Shown here: one piece after another, positions 7,102-15,347 of the stretch | How positions within the stretch are numbered: the stretch's first letter is position 1 | Layout of the letters: every line of letters starts with the position of its first letter | Assembly: GCA_959600635.1 (NCBI GenBank) | Contig: CAUGMN010000019.1 | Span: 1 to 37,356 of the forward strand | Reading direction: 5' to 3' | Source: QAMX01 sp003149835 | GTDB taxonomy: Bacteria; Bacillota; Clostridia; Oscillospirales; QAMX01 | Length of the DNA: 37,356 nucleotides | Program-made: the position numbers and the translations under genes | The notes under the pieces: model-generated | The model's database searches: none | Told to the model about the DNA's origin: nothing | What the model saw: the letters and a program-made list of their open reading frames with translations, nothing else

Positions 7102-7454
7102 GGGCGAGCGTCGCCCCGTATCTGCCTGTACCGCCGCCGGAAGCCCTTTTTGCGTCCGCTCTTCCCGCCAGACGCCGTCTTCGGGTGAACGCGCGGGGCG
7201 CGCGCCTGCAAATTTCCCGGCCTTTTTCTCCGCTCCCGTTTGGCCAGCGCTCTTCTGCGCGTATCTCAGCCCGCGCCGGTTTTCAGAAGCCTCTCTGACC
7301 GCTGTTTCCGCCCCGGACATGCGGTCTGCCGGCGCCGAATTTTTCGCCGGCGATAAACCCGCTGTTGACATTGCGAGTGAATGTGAGTATAATATGACCG
7401 TCGCCGTTCGGAAAAAATAAAAAAGCGGCGTTTTGAAAAACGCGGAGGAATCAT
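7102..7454. other. Intergenic region before trkA
   Basis: No gene is visible in these 353 nt. A small GGGCGA/TCGCCC hairpin (7102-7116) follows the HTH gene stop but lacks a T-run. Further on are a GCCGGCG/CGCCGGC inverted repeat (7328-7351), the trkA promoter (7365-7393) and a leader of about 55 nt. The leader is too short for a c-di-AMP (ydaO-type) riboswitch, which often controls potassium genes in Firmicutes. Confidence 0.55.
7365..7393 (+). promoter_or_regulatory. Consensus-perfect promoter of trkA-trkH
   Basis: TTGACA (7365-7370), exactly 17 bp, then TATAAT (7388-7393): a full match to the vegetative sigma-70/A consensus. Initiation near 7400 gives a leader of about 55 nt. Confidence 0.9.
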
Positions 7455-8810
7455 ATGAAAATCGTCATCGTCGGCGACGGCAAGGTCGGGTTCGCGCTCG
7501 CCGACCAGCTTTCCAGAGAAAATAACGACATCACCGTCATTGACTCGAATCTGGACAACCTGAAAAACCTCATGGACGTTTTGGACGTCCTTGTCATACA
7601 CGGAAACGGCGCGAGCCTCTCGGTGCAGAAAGAGGCCGGCGTCGACAAGGCGGATCTTCTCATCGCCGCCACCTCGTCGGACGAGCTGAACATCCTCGCC
7701 TGCCTCGTCGCCAAAAAAATCGGCGCCGGCCAGACCATCGCGCGGGTGAGAAACCCCGAATATTCAGAACAACTGATCTTTATGAAGGACGAGCTCGGCC
7801 TTTCCATGGCCGTCAACCCCGAGCAGGCCGCGGCGACGGAGATGTCGCGGCGGCTCCGCTTTCCCAACGCCCTGAACATCGATTTTTTCGCCAAGGGGCG
7901 TATCGAGCTCGTCGAGTTCTGCATTCCCGACGGCAATATGCTCGACGGCATGGCGCTCATGTCGATCTATACGCAGCTGAAAATCCGCGTCCTGATCTGC
8001 GCGGTGCAGCGCGGCGGCGACGTCTATATCCCCGACGGCAGCTTTGTCCTGCAATCGGGCGACCATGTGACAATCACCTCCTCCCCGCTCGAAATCAACC
8101 TCTTCTTCAAAACGGTCGGCATTTACCAGCAGAAAATCCGCTCGGTGCTCATCGTCGGCGGCGGGCGGATGAGCTATTATCTCGCCAAGCAGCTCTGCGA
8201 CATGGGGATGCAGGTCAAAATCATCGAGCCGGACGCGGCGCGCTGCCGGACGCTGTCGGAAATGCTGCCGAAGGCGATTATCCTCCATGGCCGCGGCAAC
8301 GACCGCGAGCTGTTACAGGGCGAGAACATCGACGGAACCGACGCGCTCGTCGCCGCCTCGGATTCCGACGAGATGAACCTTTTGATCTCCATCTACGCCA
8401 AGACCAAGCAGGTGCCGAAAATTATCACCAAGGTCGAGCGCATGGATATTGTGGAGATGTACGGCAACATCGGCGCCGGCGCGATCGTTTCGCCGCGCCA
8501 GCTGATCGCCAACGACATCGTCCGCTTTGTCCGCGCGCTCTCCAACTCCGCGGGCAGCAGCGTCGAAACGCTGCACCGTATCGTCAACGGCCGTGTCGAG
8601 GCGCTTGAATTCCGCGTGCGCAACGCCCCCGCGCTGACGGGCCGCCAGCTCAAAGACCTGCCGATCCGCCGCGGCATCCTGATCGCCGTGATTCACCGCG
8701 GCGGCCGCATCATCATCCCCGGCGGCGGCGATACGCTCTGCGAAGGCGACGGCGTCGTCGTCATTACGACGATGCAGAACCTCTCCGACCTCTCGGATAT
8801 CCTGCAATAA
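7455..8810 (+). CDS. trkA: Trk potassium uptake system, NAD-binding subunit TrkA
   Basis: Peripheral cytoplasmic subunit that gates the TrkH potassium channel in response to nucleotides. The 451 residues form two RCK units in tandem. The first Rossmann fold begins with IVGDGKVG (5-12) and has an acidic residue, Asp30, at the end of the second strand. The second begins with LIVGGGRMS (232-240). Each is followed by a TrkA_C ligand-binding domain, at about 140-215 and 365-450. The length matches the double-RCK TrkA class rather than the single-RCK KtrA type. GGAGG lies 8 nt before the start, and trkH follows after 76 nt. A small GCGTTTT/AAAACGC hairpin lies directly ahead of the ribosome binding site. 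Confidence 0.96.
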   Translation: MKIVIVGDGKVGFALADQLSRENNDITVIDSNLDNLKNLMDVLDVLVIHGNGASLSVQKEAGVDKADLLIAATSSDELNILACLVAKKIGAGQTIARVRNPEYSEQLIFMKDELGLSMAVNPEQAAATEMSRRLRFPNALNIDFFAKGRIELVEFCIPDGNMLDGMALMSIYTQLKIRVLICAVQRGGDVYIPDGSFVLQSGDHVTITSSPLEINLFFKTVGIYQQKIRSVLIVGGGRMSYYLAKQLCDMGMQVKIIEPDAARCRTLSEMLPKAIILHGRGNDRELLQGENIDGTDALVAASDSDEMNLLISIYAKTKQVPKIITKVERMDIVEMYGNIGAGAIVSPRQLIANDIVRFVRALSNSAGSSVETLHRIVNGRVEALEFRVRNAPALTGRQLKDLPIRRGILIAVIHRGGRIIIPGGGDTLCEGDGVVVITTMQNLSDLSDILQ

Positions 8811-8856
8811 AACGCTGTACTGGTTCCGGCGGCGGCTCAAAATTCTCCCGAAAGGA

Positions 8857-8876
8857 CGCCTTTGCGCGTAAAGGCG
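8857..8876 (+). promoter_or_regulatory. Hairpin covering the likely trkH ribosome binding site
   Basis: CGCCTTT (8857-8863) pairs with AAAGGCG (8870-8876) around a 6-nt loop. AAAGG, the only Shine-Dalgarno-like sequence before the trkH ATG at 8887, is inside the second arm. Translation of trkH may therefore be damped or coupled to ribosomes finishing trkA; this is inference. Confidence 0.35.
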
Positions 8877-8886
8877 CGGTTTTACA

Positions 8887-10341
8887 ATGAATTACCGACA
8901 GGTTGCCAAAACGCTGTGTCTGATCCTGCGCTGCATCGCGCTGCTGATGCTGCTGCCGACGGGCGTCGGGCTTTTGAACGGCGAGCGCGAAACGGCGGCG
9001 TTTTTGATCACCATTGCCGCGCTGCTCGCGGCGAGCGGCGCGTCGTTTTTGATCAAAACAAACGACAAATCGATCTATGCGCGCGAGGGCTTTGCCATCG
9101 TCGCGCTTTCCTGGCTGCTGCTCGGCGTGTTCGGCGCGCTGCCGTTTGTCATCAGCGGTACGATCCCCAACGCCGTCGACGCCTTTTTTGAAATCATCTC
9201 CGGCTTTACGACCACCGGCGCCAGCGTTCTCTCCGATGTCGAAGCTATGCCGCGCTGCATGCTGTTCTGGCGCTGCTTTTCCAACTGGATCGGCGGCATG
9301 GGCGTGCTCGTGTTCGTGCTGGCGATCGTTCCGCTTTCCAGCGGGCGCGACATGCACATTCTGCGCGCCGAGGCTCCCGGGCCGTCGGTCGGCAAGCTGG
9401 TTCCGAAAATGCGCCACACGGCGATGATTTTATACGGGATTTATATCGCCCTCACGCTCGTAGAGATCCTGCTGCTGCTCTGCGGCGGCATGTCGCTGTT
9501 CGACGCGGCGGCGCACGCCTTTTCCACGGCCGGAACCGGCGGCTTTTCGAGCCGAAACATAGGCGTGGCCTTCTTTGACAGCGCCTATATCGACGTGGTT
9601 CTGACGGTGTTTATGTTTCTGTTCTCGTTGAATTTCAACCTTTTCTACTTCATTCTCATCAAAAAAGCCCGTTCTGTGCTTCAAAATGAAGAATTCCGTT
9701 GGTATCTGATCGTCGTCGCCGCCGCCATTCTGATCGTGACCACCAATCTCCTGTCTCTTTACGACACGTTTGCCTCCTCTCTGCGCTATGCGGCTTTTCA
9801 GGTCAGCTCGATCGTCTCCACGACCGGGCTGGCGACGGCGGATTATACGCAGTGGCCGGAGCTGTCGCGCATGGTCCTGATGTTTTTAATGTTTTTCGGC
9901 GGCTGCGCCGGCTCTACGGCAGGCGGCCTCAAATGCTCGCGCTTTATCATTATCATTAAATCGGTGCTGCGTGAGCTGCGGCGCATCTCTCACCCCCGCT
10001 CCGTCAACGTCATCAAGTTTAACGGCGTGACCTTAGACGAGGAGGTCGTAACCGGCACAACGATGTATTTTTTGACCTACGTCTGCATTTTTCTGTGCGG
10101 CCTGCTGCTGATTTCCCTGAACGGCTTTGACTTTGAAACGACGTTTTCGGCCGTTCTCACGAGTATCAGCAACGTCGGTCCCGGCTTTGGCGAGCTGATC
10201 GGCCCGATGGGCAATTTCGCCGCTATGTCGTGGTTTTCCAAGCTTGTGCTCAGCTTTCTGATGCTCATCGGCCGGCTGGAAATCTTTCCCATGCTGCTGC
10301 TGTTCTCCCCCGCGCTCTGGACCAAACGGCGTATGGGCTGA
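8887..10341 (+). CDS. trkH: Trk potassium transporter, membrane subunit TrkH
   Basis: Potassium-translocating membrane protein of the TrkH/KtrB superfamily, 484 residues. Four pore-loop selectivity filters appear in order: TTTGAS (108-113), STAGTGG (213-219), STTGLAT (311-317) and SNVGPGFG (428-435), each with its conserved glycine. About ten hydrophobic segments surround them, and the conserved GCAGSTAGGLKC segment (339-350) is present. With the upstream TrkA it forms a complete uptake system. The ribosome binding site is weak and lies in a hairpin. Confidence 0.96.
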   Translation: MNYRQVAKTLCLILRCIALLMLLPTGVGLLNGERETAAFLITIAALLAASGASFLIKTNDKSIYAREGFAIVALSWLLLGVFGALPFVISGTIPNAVDAFFEIISGFTTTGASVLSDVEAMPRCMLFWRCFSNWIGGMGVLVFVLAIVPLSSGRDMHILRAEAPGPSVGKLVPKMRHTAMILYGIYIALTLVEILLLLCGGMSLFDAAAHAFSTAGTGGFSSRNIGVAFFDSAYIDVVLTVFMFLFSLNFNLFYFILIKKARSVLQNEEFRWYLIVVAAAILIVTTNLLSLYDTFASSLRYAAFQVSSIVSTTGLATADYTQWPELSRMVLMFLMFFGGCAGSTAGGLKCSRFIIIIKSVLRELRRISHPRSVNVIKFNGVTLDEEVVTGTTMYFLTYVCIFLCGLLLISLNGFDFETTFSAVLTSISNVGPGFGELIGPMGNFAAMSWFSKLVLSFLMLIGRLEIFPMLLLFSPALWTKRRMG

Positions 10342-10385
10342 GCCCTCCGGCGCAGACTCCTGAAACCATACCGAAAAACGCCTCG

Positions 10386-10417
10386 GCGGAACATTCCGCT
10401 GCCGAACGCGATATAAT
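10386..10417 (+). promoter_or_regulatory. Weak candidate promoter and inverted repeat before the MDR dehydrogenase gene
   Basis: A perfect TATAAT (10412-10417) lies 63 nt before the ATG at 10480, but the base pairs 17 bp upstream (GAACAT) are a poor -35. The inverted repeat GCGGA-ACAT-TCCGC (10386-10399) overlaps that -35 position and could bind an activator or repressor. A GCCCGG/CCGGGC hairpin (10428-10446) follows in the leader. Confidence 0.35.
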
Positions 10418-10479
10418 GATAGCAGGCGCCCGGCGCGCAGCCGGGCTACATTCCATGTTTCAGGTGGTGTCTGCTTTTT

Positions 10480-11499
10480 ATGAACGCATCGGCAAAAAAC
10501 CGCCGGATCGTCTTTCCCAGCGCCGGCGTGTGCGCCTTGGAGGAATCCGAGATCCCCGTTCCCGGCCCTAATCAGGCGCTGATCCGCACGGAGCTCTCGC
10601 TGATCAGCACGGGGACGGAGCTTACGCTTCTGAACGCATCCGCCGCGCCCGATTCGAGCTGGCAGGATATCCTCACCTATCCCCAATATCCGGGGTATTC
10701 CAATGTCGGCACGGTGACGGCGGTCGGTCCGGGCGTAGCGCCTTCGCTCGTCGGCGCGCGCGTCCTCTCGCTCGGCCCACATGCGCGCTATGTCTGCCGG
10801 TCTGTCTACGAAATGATCGTCATCCCGCCCACTGTCGCGTCCGAAGAGGCGGTGTTCGGCATTATCGCGCAGATCGCCATGGGCGGCGTGCGCTTCGCCT
10901 CGCTGCGCTTCGGCGACGTCGTCGTCATTTTTGGCGCCGGACTGATCGGCCAGTTCGCGGCGCGCTTCGCGCGCATGGCGGGCGCTTCCCTTATTTTTGT
11001 CTCCGACCGATCCGATTTCCGTCTCAGTCTTCTGCCTGCCGGCAGCAGCTTTTATCCGTCGAACTCCACCCGTGAAAACGTCCGCGACCTCGTGCTCGCC
11101 AAAAACCGCTCCACGCTGGCTTCCGTCGCCATCGATACCACCGGGAACCCCGACCGGATGGAGAGCGAGCTGCGCGTCCTCGCCGATATGGGGCGGCTCA
11201 TCGTCCTCAGCAGCCCGCACGGGAAATCGACCATCGACCTCGACTACGTCAATATCCACGCGCTCTCCATCGTCGGCGCGCACAACTTTACCGTCCATAC
11301 GCCCTCGGCCGTGCCCGGCAACCCCTACACGCTGCGGCATGACTCGCAGGAATTCATCGATATGCTCAGCCGCGGACAGATCAGCGTCAAAGGGCTGATT
11401 ACGCACCGTGACAGCTACCAAAACGCGCCGGCATTGTATGAAATGCTGACGAAAGATCGGCGGAACGCCCTCGGCGTCATTATGAACTGGGCGGACTGA
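10480..11499 (+). CDS. MDR-family (alcohol dehydrogenase-like) oxidoreductase without zinc ligands
   Basis: A 339-residue medium-chain dehydrogenase/reductase. The N-terminal GroES-like domain has the STGTEL and PGYSNVGTV segments. A Rossmann domain follows with VVIFGAGLIGQFAARFARM (GAGLIG at 152-157). The catalytic-zinc pattern of classical alcohol dehydrogenases (CGSD and GHE) is replaced by ISTGTE and GYSN, and the four-cysteine structural-zinc lobe is absent. It is therefore probably zinc-independent, resembling the BchC-like group often labelled 'zinc-binding dehydrogenase' in databases. The substrate is unknown. AGGTGGTG precedes the start, and it is transcribed in the same direction as trkH but 138 nt away. 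Confidence 0.82.
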   Translation: MNASAKNRRIVFPSAGVCALEESEIPVPGPNQALIRTELSLISTGTELTLLNASAAPDSSWQDILTYPQYPGYSNVGTVTAVGPGVAPSLVGARVLSLGPHARYVCRSVYEMIVIPPTVASEEAVFGIIAQIAMGGVRFASLRFGDVVVIFGAGLIGQFAARFARMAGASLIFVSDRSDFRLSLLPAGSSFYPSNSTRENVRDLVLAKNRSTLASVAIDTTGNPDRMESELRVLADMGRLIVLSSPHGKSTIDLDYVNIHALSIVGAHNFTVHTPSAVPGNPYTLRHDSQEFIDMLSRGQISVKGLITHRDSYQNAPALYEMLTKDRRNALGVIMNWAD

Positions 11500-11523
11500 C
11501 CGCCTGATTTCCGAACAAAACGA

Positions 11524-11564
11524 GTAAAAAAAGAGCGCATACGGCACAGAACCGTATGCGCTCT
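11524..11564 (-). terminator. Intrinsic terminator of the phosphatidyltransferase operon
   Basis: A 13-bp perfect stem (11532-11544 with 11552-11564) with a 7-nt loop. On the minus strand it is followed by seven T residues (A-run at 11525-11531 on the plus strand). It lies between two converging genes; the plus-strand side lacks an immediate T-run but may also end the dehydrogenase transcript. Confidence 0.88.
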
Positions 11565-11594
11565 CGGCGCGTTTTCAGCCTCCGGCGGCTGACC

Positions 11595-12143
11595 TCACCG
11601 TATGAAAACGGATTTTCTGTCTCTGTCGAGCCTGTCCGCCGTCAGGTGAATCGCCAGCTCCTCCACGGCGGACAGGCTCGCCGTACAGCCGAGTAAAAGA
11701 GCCGTGAACGTCATACCCAAACACGCCCACAGCACCGGAAAACCAAACAGCAGCAGCCCCGCCGCCTTGTTCGACCATGTATGCAGACAGGCGAAAGCGC
11801 GGAATCGGATCCACCCCACCGTCACCGACACCGTGCGGAGCAGCGCGATCCCGGCCAGCCAGATGAGCATCCACGTCTGCATGCGCAGAAGCGGCAGGAG
11901 CACCCAAAGCGCCGACGCAGCGAAAGCCGCGTCGGCGGCGCTGTCAAACGCCGCTCCGGCAGGGGTCGCGGCGTTCCATTTCCGCGCCGCAGCGCCGTCC
12001 AATCCATCGCTCAGCCCGCACAAAATGTACATCACAAAGAAGCCCGCCGACAACGGCCGGCACAGTAAAAGCCCGGCGGCCCCGGCAAGCCGCAGCGCCG
12101 TGATCCAATTTGGGATGTGTTTTGACAGGTTTTTGTCCTCCAT
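11595..12143 (-). CDS. CDP-alcohol phosphatidyltransferase family protein
   Basis: Integral membrane enzyme that moves a phosphatidyl group from a CDP-activated lipid to an alcohol such as glycerol phosphate, inositol or serine. The 182-residue product has the complete family signature, D46-x2-D49-G50-x2-A53-R54-x8-G63-x3-D67-x3-D71, with the catalytic and metal-binding aspartates, and about five to six hydrophobic helices. I chose the start at 12143 (MEDKNLSKHIPNWITALR), where family homology begins; a longer in-frame start at 12254 adds 37 polar residues with no clear ribosome binding site. The acceptor alcohol cannot be told from sequence. It is downstream of a lipid flippase gene, and both probably serve the cell envelope. 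Confidence 0.85.
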   Translation of the reverse strand: MEDKNLSKHIPNWITALRLAGAAGLLLCRPLSAGFFVMYILCGLSDGLDGAAARKWNAATPAGAAFDSAADAAFAASALWVLLPLLRMQTWMLIWLAGIALLRTVSVTVGWIRFRAFACLHTWSNKAAGLLLFGFPVLWACLGMTFTALLLGCTASLSAVEELAIHLTADRLDRDRKSVFIR

Positions 12144-12272
12144 CGGCTTTCCACCGTTGTCTCCCGACGCCGGATGATCCTTTTCTTCGCAAACTTCGCC
12201 TCTGATCCCCGGTTCCTTTTCAAACGCAGCTGTCGGCGGATATACGGCTATCACAGCTGGAAGCGCCCGCGC

Positions 12273-13919
12273 TTACGCTTTCGGCCGCGCGCGCAGAAGC
12301 CGCATTTTTTTCAGCAAACGCGCAATCGCCGCGCCTTTCGGCAGCATTAAAATGTCCTTCTCCCCGATTCCCCCGATCAAGAGCATCACCAGCCCGTACA
12401 GCGCCGCGGCGAGAGCGATCGAAATGGCCGTCGCCACGGCGTCGCCGGTCAATCCGGCGAGCAGCCGCTGCGCAAAATACGCCGCCGTGCCCATGACCGC
12501 GCAGGCGAGCAGAGGCTTGACGACCGTCGGCGCGAAATGCAAGGAAAAGCGAACCTCTTTTTTAAAGCAGATAAAATTGATCGCAAAGATCGTCACATAA
12601 CAGAGAATCGTCCCGACCGGCGCGCCGAGCATGCCGATCGACGGAATCCCGATCAGGGTATAGTTGACCGCAAGCTTCACAGCGCCCCCCGCGATCAGCG
12701 AATAGACCGGCACGCGCATCTTCCCGACGGATTGGAGCGTCGCCGTCGTCAGCGTCGCCAGACACGTCCAGAACGAAGCGAAGCCGAGGATTTGCAGCAG
12801 CGGCGTGACGGCCTCGATCTCGTCGAGACGCGCGGGAAACAGCATGCGCTGGATCGGCCCGGCCAGCACCATCAGTCCGACCGCGCACGGCATGGCGAGC
12901 GCGATCACCAGCTTGAAGGCGCGGCGGATCACATAGCGGATCCGCTTGCCGTTTTTGGCGACAAACGCCGCCGAAAGCGCCGGAATAATGCTGACGTTCA
13001 GCGACGAGATAATCGATGGCGGCAGATTAAAAAGCGTCTGCGCATAGCCCTTATAGCCGCCGTAAGCGGCGTTGGCCATCTCGTTATTCAGACCGGAATC
13101 TTGAAGGCGCTTATAGATCAAAAACAGGTCGAGCACGCCCGTGAGGTTGACGACCATGGCGCTCATCGTCAACGGGATCGCCAGACGGATAAACTGCCGG
13201 ACAAGCACCTTGGTTTTGCGCACCTTGCCGCCGCGCGCCGACAGCTCGCGCAGCTTCATGCGGTTTTTCTTGGAGAAAAACACGCACAGCAGCACGCCCA
13301 TACCGATCATCGTGCTGATCGTCGTGCCGGAAATCGCGCCGGCGGCGACGTATTCCTCAGGGTATTGCAGATCTTTGAGCAGCAGCGCGAAGCCGATGCC
13401 GATCAGCAGCTTGAAGACCGCCTCGATCACCTGCGTGACGCCGGTCGGCTTCATGTTCTGCATGCCCTGGTAATAGCCGCGGAACACGCACGACACCGAG
13501 AGGAAGAAAATCGCCGGCGACAAAACCATCATACAGTACTGCGCCAGCTCTGTGCTGACGGTTCTCGCAAACATCCCGCTGCCGAGAAACATCACCGCCG
13601 TGCCCGTGCCGCCGACGATCACAAATACCGTCATCATCAGCCGGACTTCCTTGCGCACCTCGGAAAAGCGCGAGAGCGCAAGGCTTTCGGCGACCATTTT
13701 GGAAACGGCGACGGCGCCGCCGGAGGCGAAGATCGTCAGCAGCAGCTGATAGATCTCATAGGCGGAGCTGAGATATCCCATCCCGTCCTGTCCGAGAATA
13801 TTGGCCAGCGGGATCTTGTAGAGTACGCCGATCATTTTCACGACGAAATTCGCAGCGATCAATACGGTCGCGCCGGCGGCGATCCCGCCGCCGCTCTTTT
13901 TGTTTTCCAACCGTCGCAC
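12273..13919 (-). CDS. MurJ/YtgP/SpoVB-type lipid-linked oligosaccharide flippase
   Basis: A 548-residue polytopic membrane protein of the MOP (multidrug/oligosaccharidyl-lipid/polysaccharide) exporter superfamily with about 14 hydrophobic segments. The N-terminal run ILIAANFVVKMIGVLYKIPL (beginning at residue 20) and SGGAVAVSKMVAES (66-79) resemble Bacillus YtgP (MurJ) and SpoVB, which flip peptidoglycan precursors during growth or spore cortex synthesis. I cannot tell which of the two roles applies. Its promoter is at 14065-14093, leaving a leader of about 140 nt. The phosphatidyltransferase follows after 129 nt. Confidence 0.88.
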   Translation of the reverse strand: MRRLENKKSGGGIAAGATVLIAANFVVKMIGVLYKIPLANILGQDGMGYLSSAYEIYQLLLTIFASGGAVAVSKMVAESLALSRFSEVRKEVRLMMTVFVIVGGTGTAVMFLGSGMFARTVSTELAQYCMMVLSPAIFFLSVSCVFRGYYQGMQNMKPTGVTQVIEAVFKLLIGIGFALLLKDLQYPEEYVAAGAISGTTISTMIGMGVLLCVFFSKKNRMKLRELSARGGKVRKTKVLVRQFIRLAIPLTMSAMVVNLTGVLDLFLIYKRLQDSGLNNEMANAAYGGYKGYAQTLFNLPPSIISSLNVSIIPALSAAFVAKNGKRIRYVIRRAFKLVIALAMPCAVGLMVLAGPIQRMLFPARLDEIEAVTPLLQILGFASFWTCLATLTTATLQSVGKMRVPVYSLIAGGAVKLAVNYTLIGIPSIGMLGAPVGTILCYVTIFAINFICFKKEVRFSLHFAPTVVKPLLACAVMGTAAYFAQRLLAGLTGDAVATAISIALAAALYGLVMLLIGGIGEKDILMLPKGAAIARLLKKMRLLRARPKA

Positions 13920-14064
13920 CTGTCCTTTATCTTAATCTCTGCTTCGGAGGCTTCCCGCCTCCAACGCCTGACGATCGCTGGCAACGCCCGCCCGCTCAGG
14001 CGCATCCGGCGGCCAAACGCGCCGATTGCTTTCGCTTTGCAGCCGAGCTTGCGCTTTCCAGGAT

Positions 14065-14093
14065 ATTATACCATATTCTCCCGTCCGATTCAA
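14065..14093 (-). promoter_or_regulatory. Promoter of the flippase-phosphatidyltransferase operon
   Basis: On the minus strand TTGAAT (14088-14093), 17 bp, TATAAT (14065-14070). Confidence 0.75.
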
Positions 14094-14221
14094 TCTCCCG
14101 CGCCCGCTGCGCCTCTCCAAGGCGTTCTCCGCCCTCGGAATATTCTTCTCGTATTCCGTATATTGTATCGTGTATTGTCTATGAATTCTCCCGCGTCAAG
14201 ACTTCATTTGAATCACTCCGC

Positions 14222-14250
14222 TTGACATGCCTCCGTTGTTATGGTATGCT
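14222..14250 (+). promoter_or_regulatory. Promoter of the zinc-ribbon/DUF4234 gene
   Basis: TTGACA (14222-14227), 17 bp, TATGCT (14245-14250), with TGG directly before the -10 as in extended -10 promoters. Initiation would be some 20 nt before the start codon. Confidence 0.8.
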
Positions 14251-14277
14251 TACAAAAAAAGGAAAAGAGGGCGAAAA

Positions 14278-14775
14278 ATGTTCTGTCCGAACTGCGGCCA
14301 ATTTCACAACGATACCTCAAAATTCTGTCCCAACTGCGGCTCGCCCGTCCAACCCGCTCAGCAGCCGAATCCCTCTCAGCCAAACGGCTGGCAGCCGAAT
14401 GCCCCTGCCAACGGCTATCGGGCTCCAATTCGGTACCGAAACATCGGTTTGTGCGTCGTGCTCTCGATCGTCACCTGCGGCATCTACGGCATTTACTGGA
14501 TGGTCTGCCTGATCGACGATCTCAACATCGCCTGCGAGCAGCCGCAGGACACCCCGGGGCTCACGGTGTTTCTGCTCAGCCTTGTCACCTGCGGGATTTA
14601 TATGATTTACTGGTGCTACAAGGCGGGCGACAAGGTCACCTATATCAGACGGCGCGCCGGCGCTCCCGTCGACTCGAATACCAGCACGCTCTATCTGATT
14701 CTCGCCATTTTCGGCCTTGCCCTTGTCAACTACTGCCTGATTCAGAGCGAGCTGAACAATGTTGCCGCCGGCTGA
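14278..14775 (+). CDS. Zinc-ribbon protein with DUF4234 membrane domain
   Basis: A 165-residue protein of unknown function. The N-terminus is a zinc ribbon with two CPNCG knuckles (cysteines 3, 6, 17 and 20), then a Pro/Gln/Asn-rich linker. A DUF4234 membrane domain follows: NIGLCVVLSIVTCGIYGIYW, an acidic loop, a second TCGIYMIYW helix, and a third helix near the C-terminus. The repeated TCGIY-x-IYW motif is characteristic. ATG 14278 is preferred because AAAAGAGGG precedes it and the ribbon starts immediately; a frame extension to 14227 overlaps the promoter -35. It overlaps the next gene by 17 nt, which suggests coupled translation. Confidence 0.86.
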   Translation: MFCPNCGQFHNDTSKFCPNCGSPVQPAQQPNPSQPNGWQPNAPANGYRAPIRYRNIGLCVVLSIVTCGIYGIYWMVCLIDDLNIACEQPQDTPGLTVFLLSLVTCGIYMIYWCYKAGDKVTYIRRRAGAPVDSNTSTLYLILAIFGLALVNYCLIQSELNNVAAG

Positions 14776-15157
14776 TTCTCCGCGGCGGCGTCTTTACAGG
14801 GTGCTGGCGCTCTGCGCAGCGCTTCTGCTGGCCGGCGGCGCGTATGCCGCTGTCTGCCGGCTGACCGGCTTCGGTATCCCCTGTCCGTTTTACCGTCTCA
14901 CCGGCCGGCTATGCCCCGGGTGCGGCGTCAGCCGGATGTGTCTCAGTCTGCTGCGCGGGGATTTCGCCGCCGCTTGGCGGCACAATGCGGCGATTCTCTG
15001 CCTGCTCCCGTTCGGGTTCGCCGTTGCCGCGGACATTGCGGTTCGCTATGTGCGGGACGGAACCAAGCAGCCGCATCCGTGGGCGTCCGTCATGCTGTGG
15101 GGAATGGCCGCGGTGCTGCTCGGGTTTGGAGTCTGGCGGAATCTGCGCCTCTCCTGA
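14759..15157 (+). CDS. DUF2752 membrane protein
   Basis: A 132-residue membrane protein. After a short basic start come a hydrophobic helix (about 14-35), the DUF2752 signature CPGCGVSR (52-59) followed by LLRGDFAAAWRHN, and two more helices. The Cys-Pro-x-Cys-Gly motif is invariant in the family, but its function is not known. It starts inside the end of the zinc-ribbon gene, an arrangement that suggests the two proteins are made together, possibly in one membrane complex. Confidence 0.85.
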   Translation: MLPPADSPRRRLYRVLALCAALLLAGGAYAAVCRLTGFGIPCPFYRLTGRLCPGCGVSRMCLSLLRGDFAAAWRHNAAILCLLPFGFAVAADIAVRYVRDGTKQPHPWASVMLWGMAAVLLGFGVWRNLRLS

Positions 15158-15274
15158 CGGGAAACGGCAGCCGCTTCCAGCGTCTGTCGCCCGCCCGGCT
15201 TCGGCGTTTCCGGTTTCATCGCCGCAGCGTCCGCACGGCTGCTTTCCGATTCCTCTTTCGCCTGCGGGAATGCC

Positions 15275-15303
15275 TTGATGTTTGCGCGGCGATGTGCTAT
15301 AAT
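15275..15303 (+). promoter_or_regulatory. Promoter of the kinase-SIS-SIS operon
   Basis: TTGATG (15275-15280), 17 bp, perfect TATAAT (15298-15303). Initiation near 15310 would place AGGAGG about 20 nt downstream. Confidence 0.8.
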
Positions 15304-15347
15304 GGACAAAATCCCGGCGATTCCACTTTTTAGGAGGCGCAACGGCT

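Larger units (their letters stand above)
13920..14277. other. Divergent control region between the flippase and zinc-ribbon genes
   Basis: These 358 nt carry no gene. They include a minus-strand promoter (14065-14093) for the flippase operon and a plus-strand promoter (14222-14250) for the zinc-ribbon gene. Between them is a T/A-rich stretch around 14140-14180 with no clear element. Confidence 0.6.

Noticed and set aside
7394..7454. Riboswitch ahead of trkA
   Set aside because: The leader is only about 55 nt and lacks the size and paired helices of a c-di-AMP or potassium-related riboswitch.
12144..12254. Longer start for the CDP-alcohol phosphatidyltransferase
   Set aside because: Adds 37 polar residues absent from the family and has no ribosome binding site at its start.
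12537..14225. 562-codon plus-strand frame opposite the flippase gene
   Set aside because: Arg/His/Asp/Gln-rich antisense product of a membrane protein gene; no ribosome binding site or domain.
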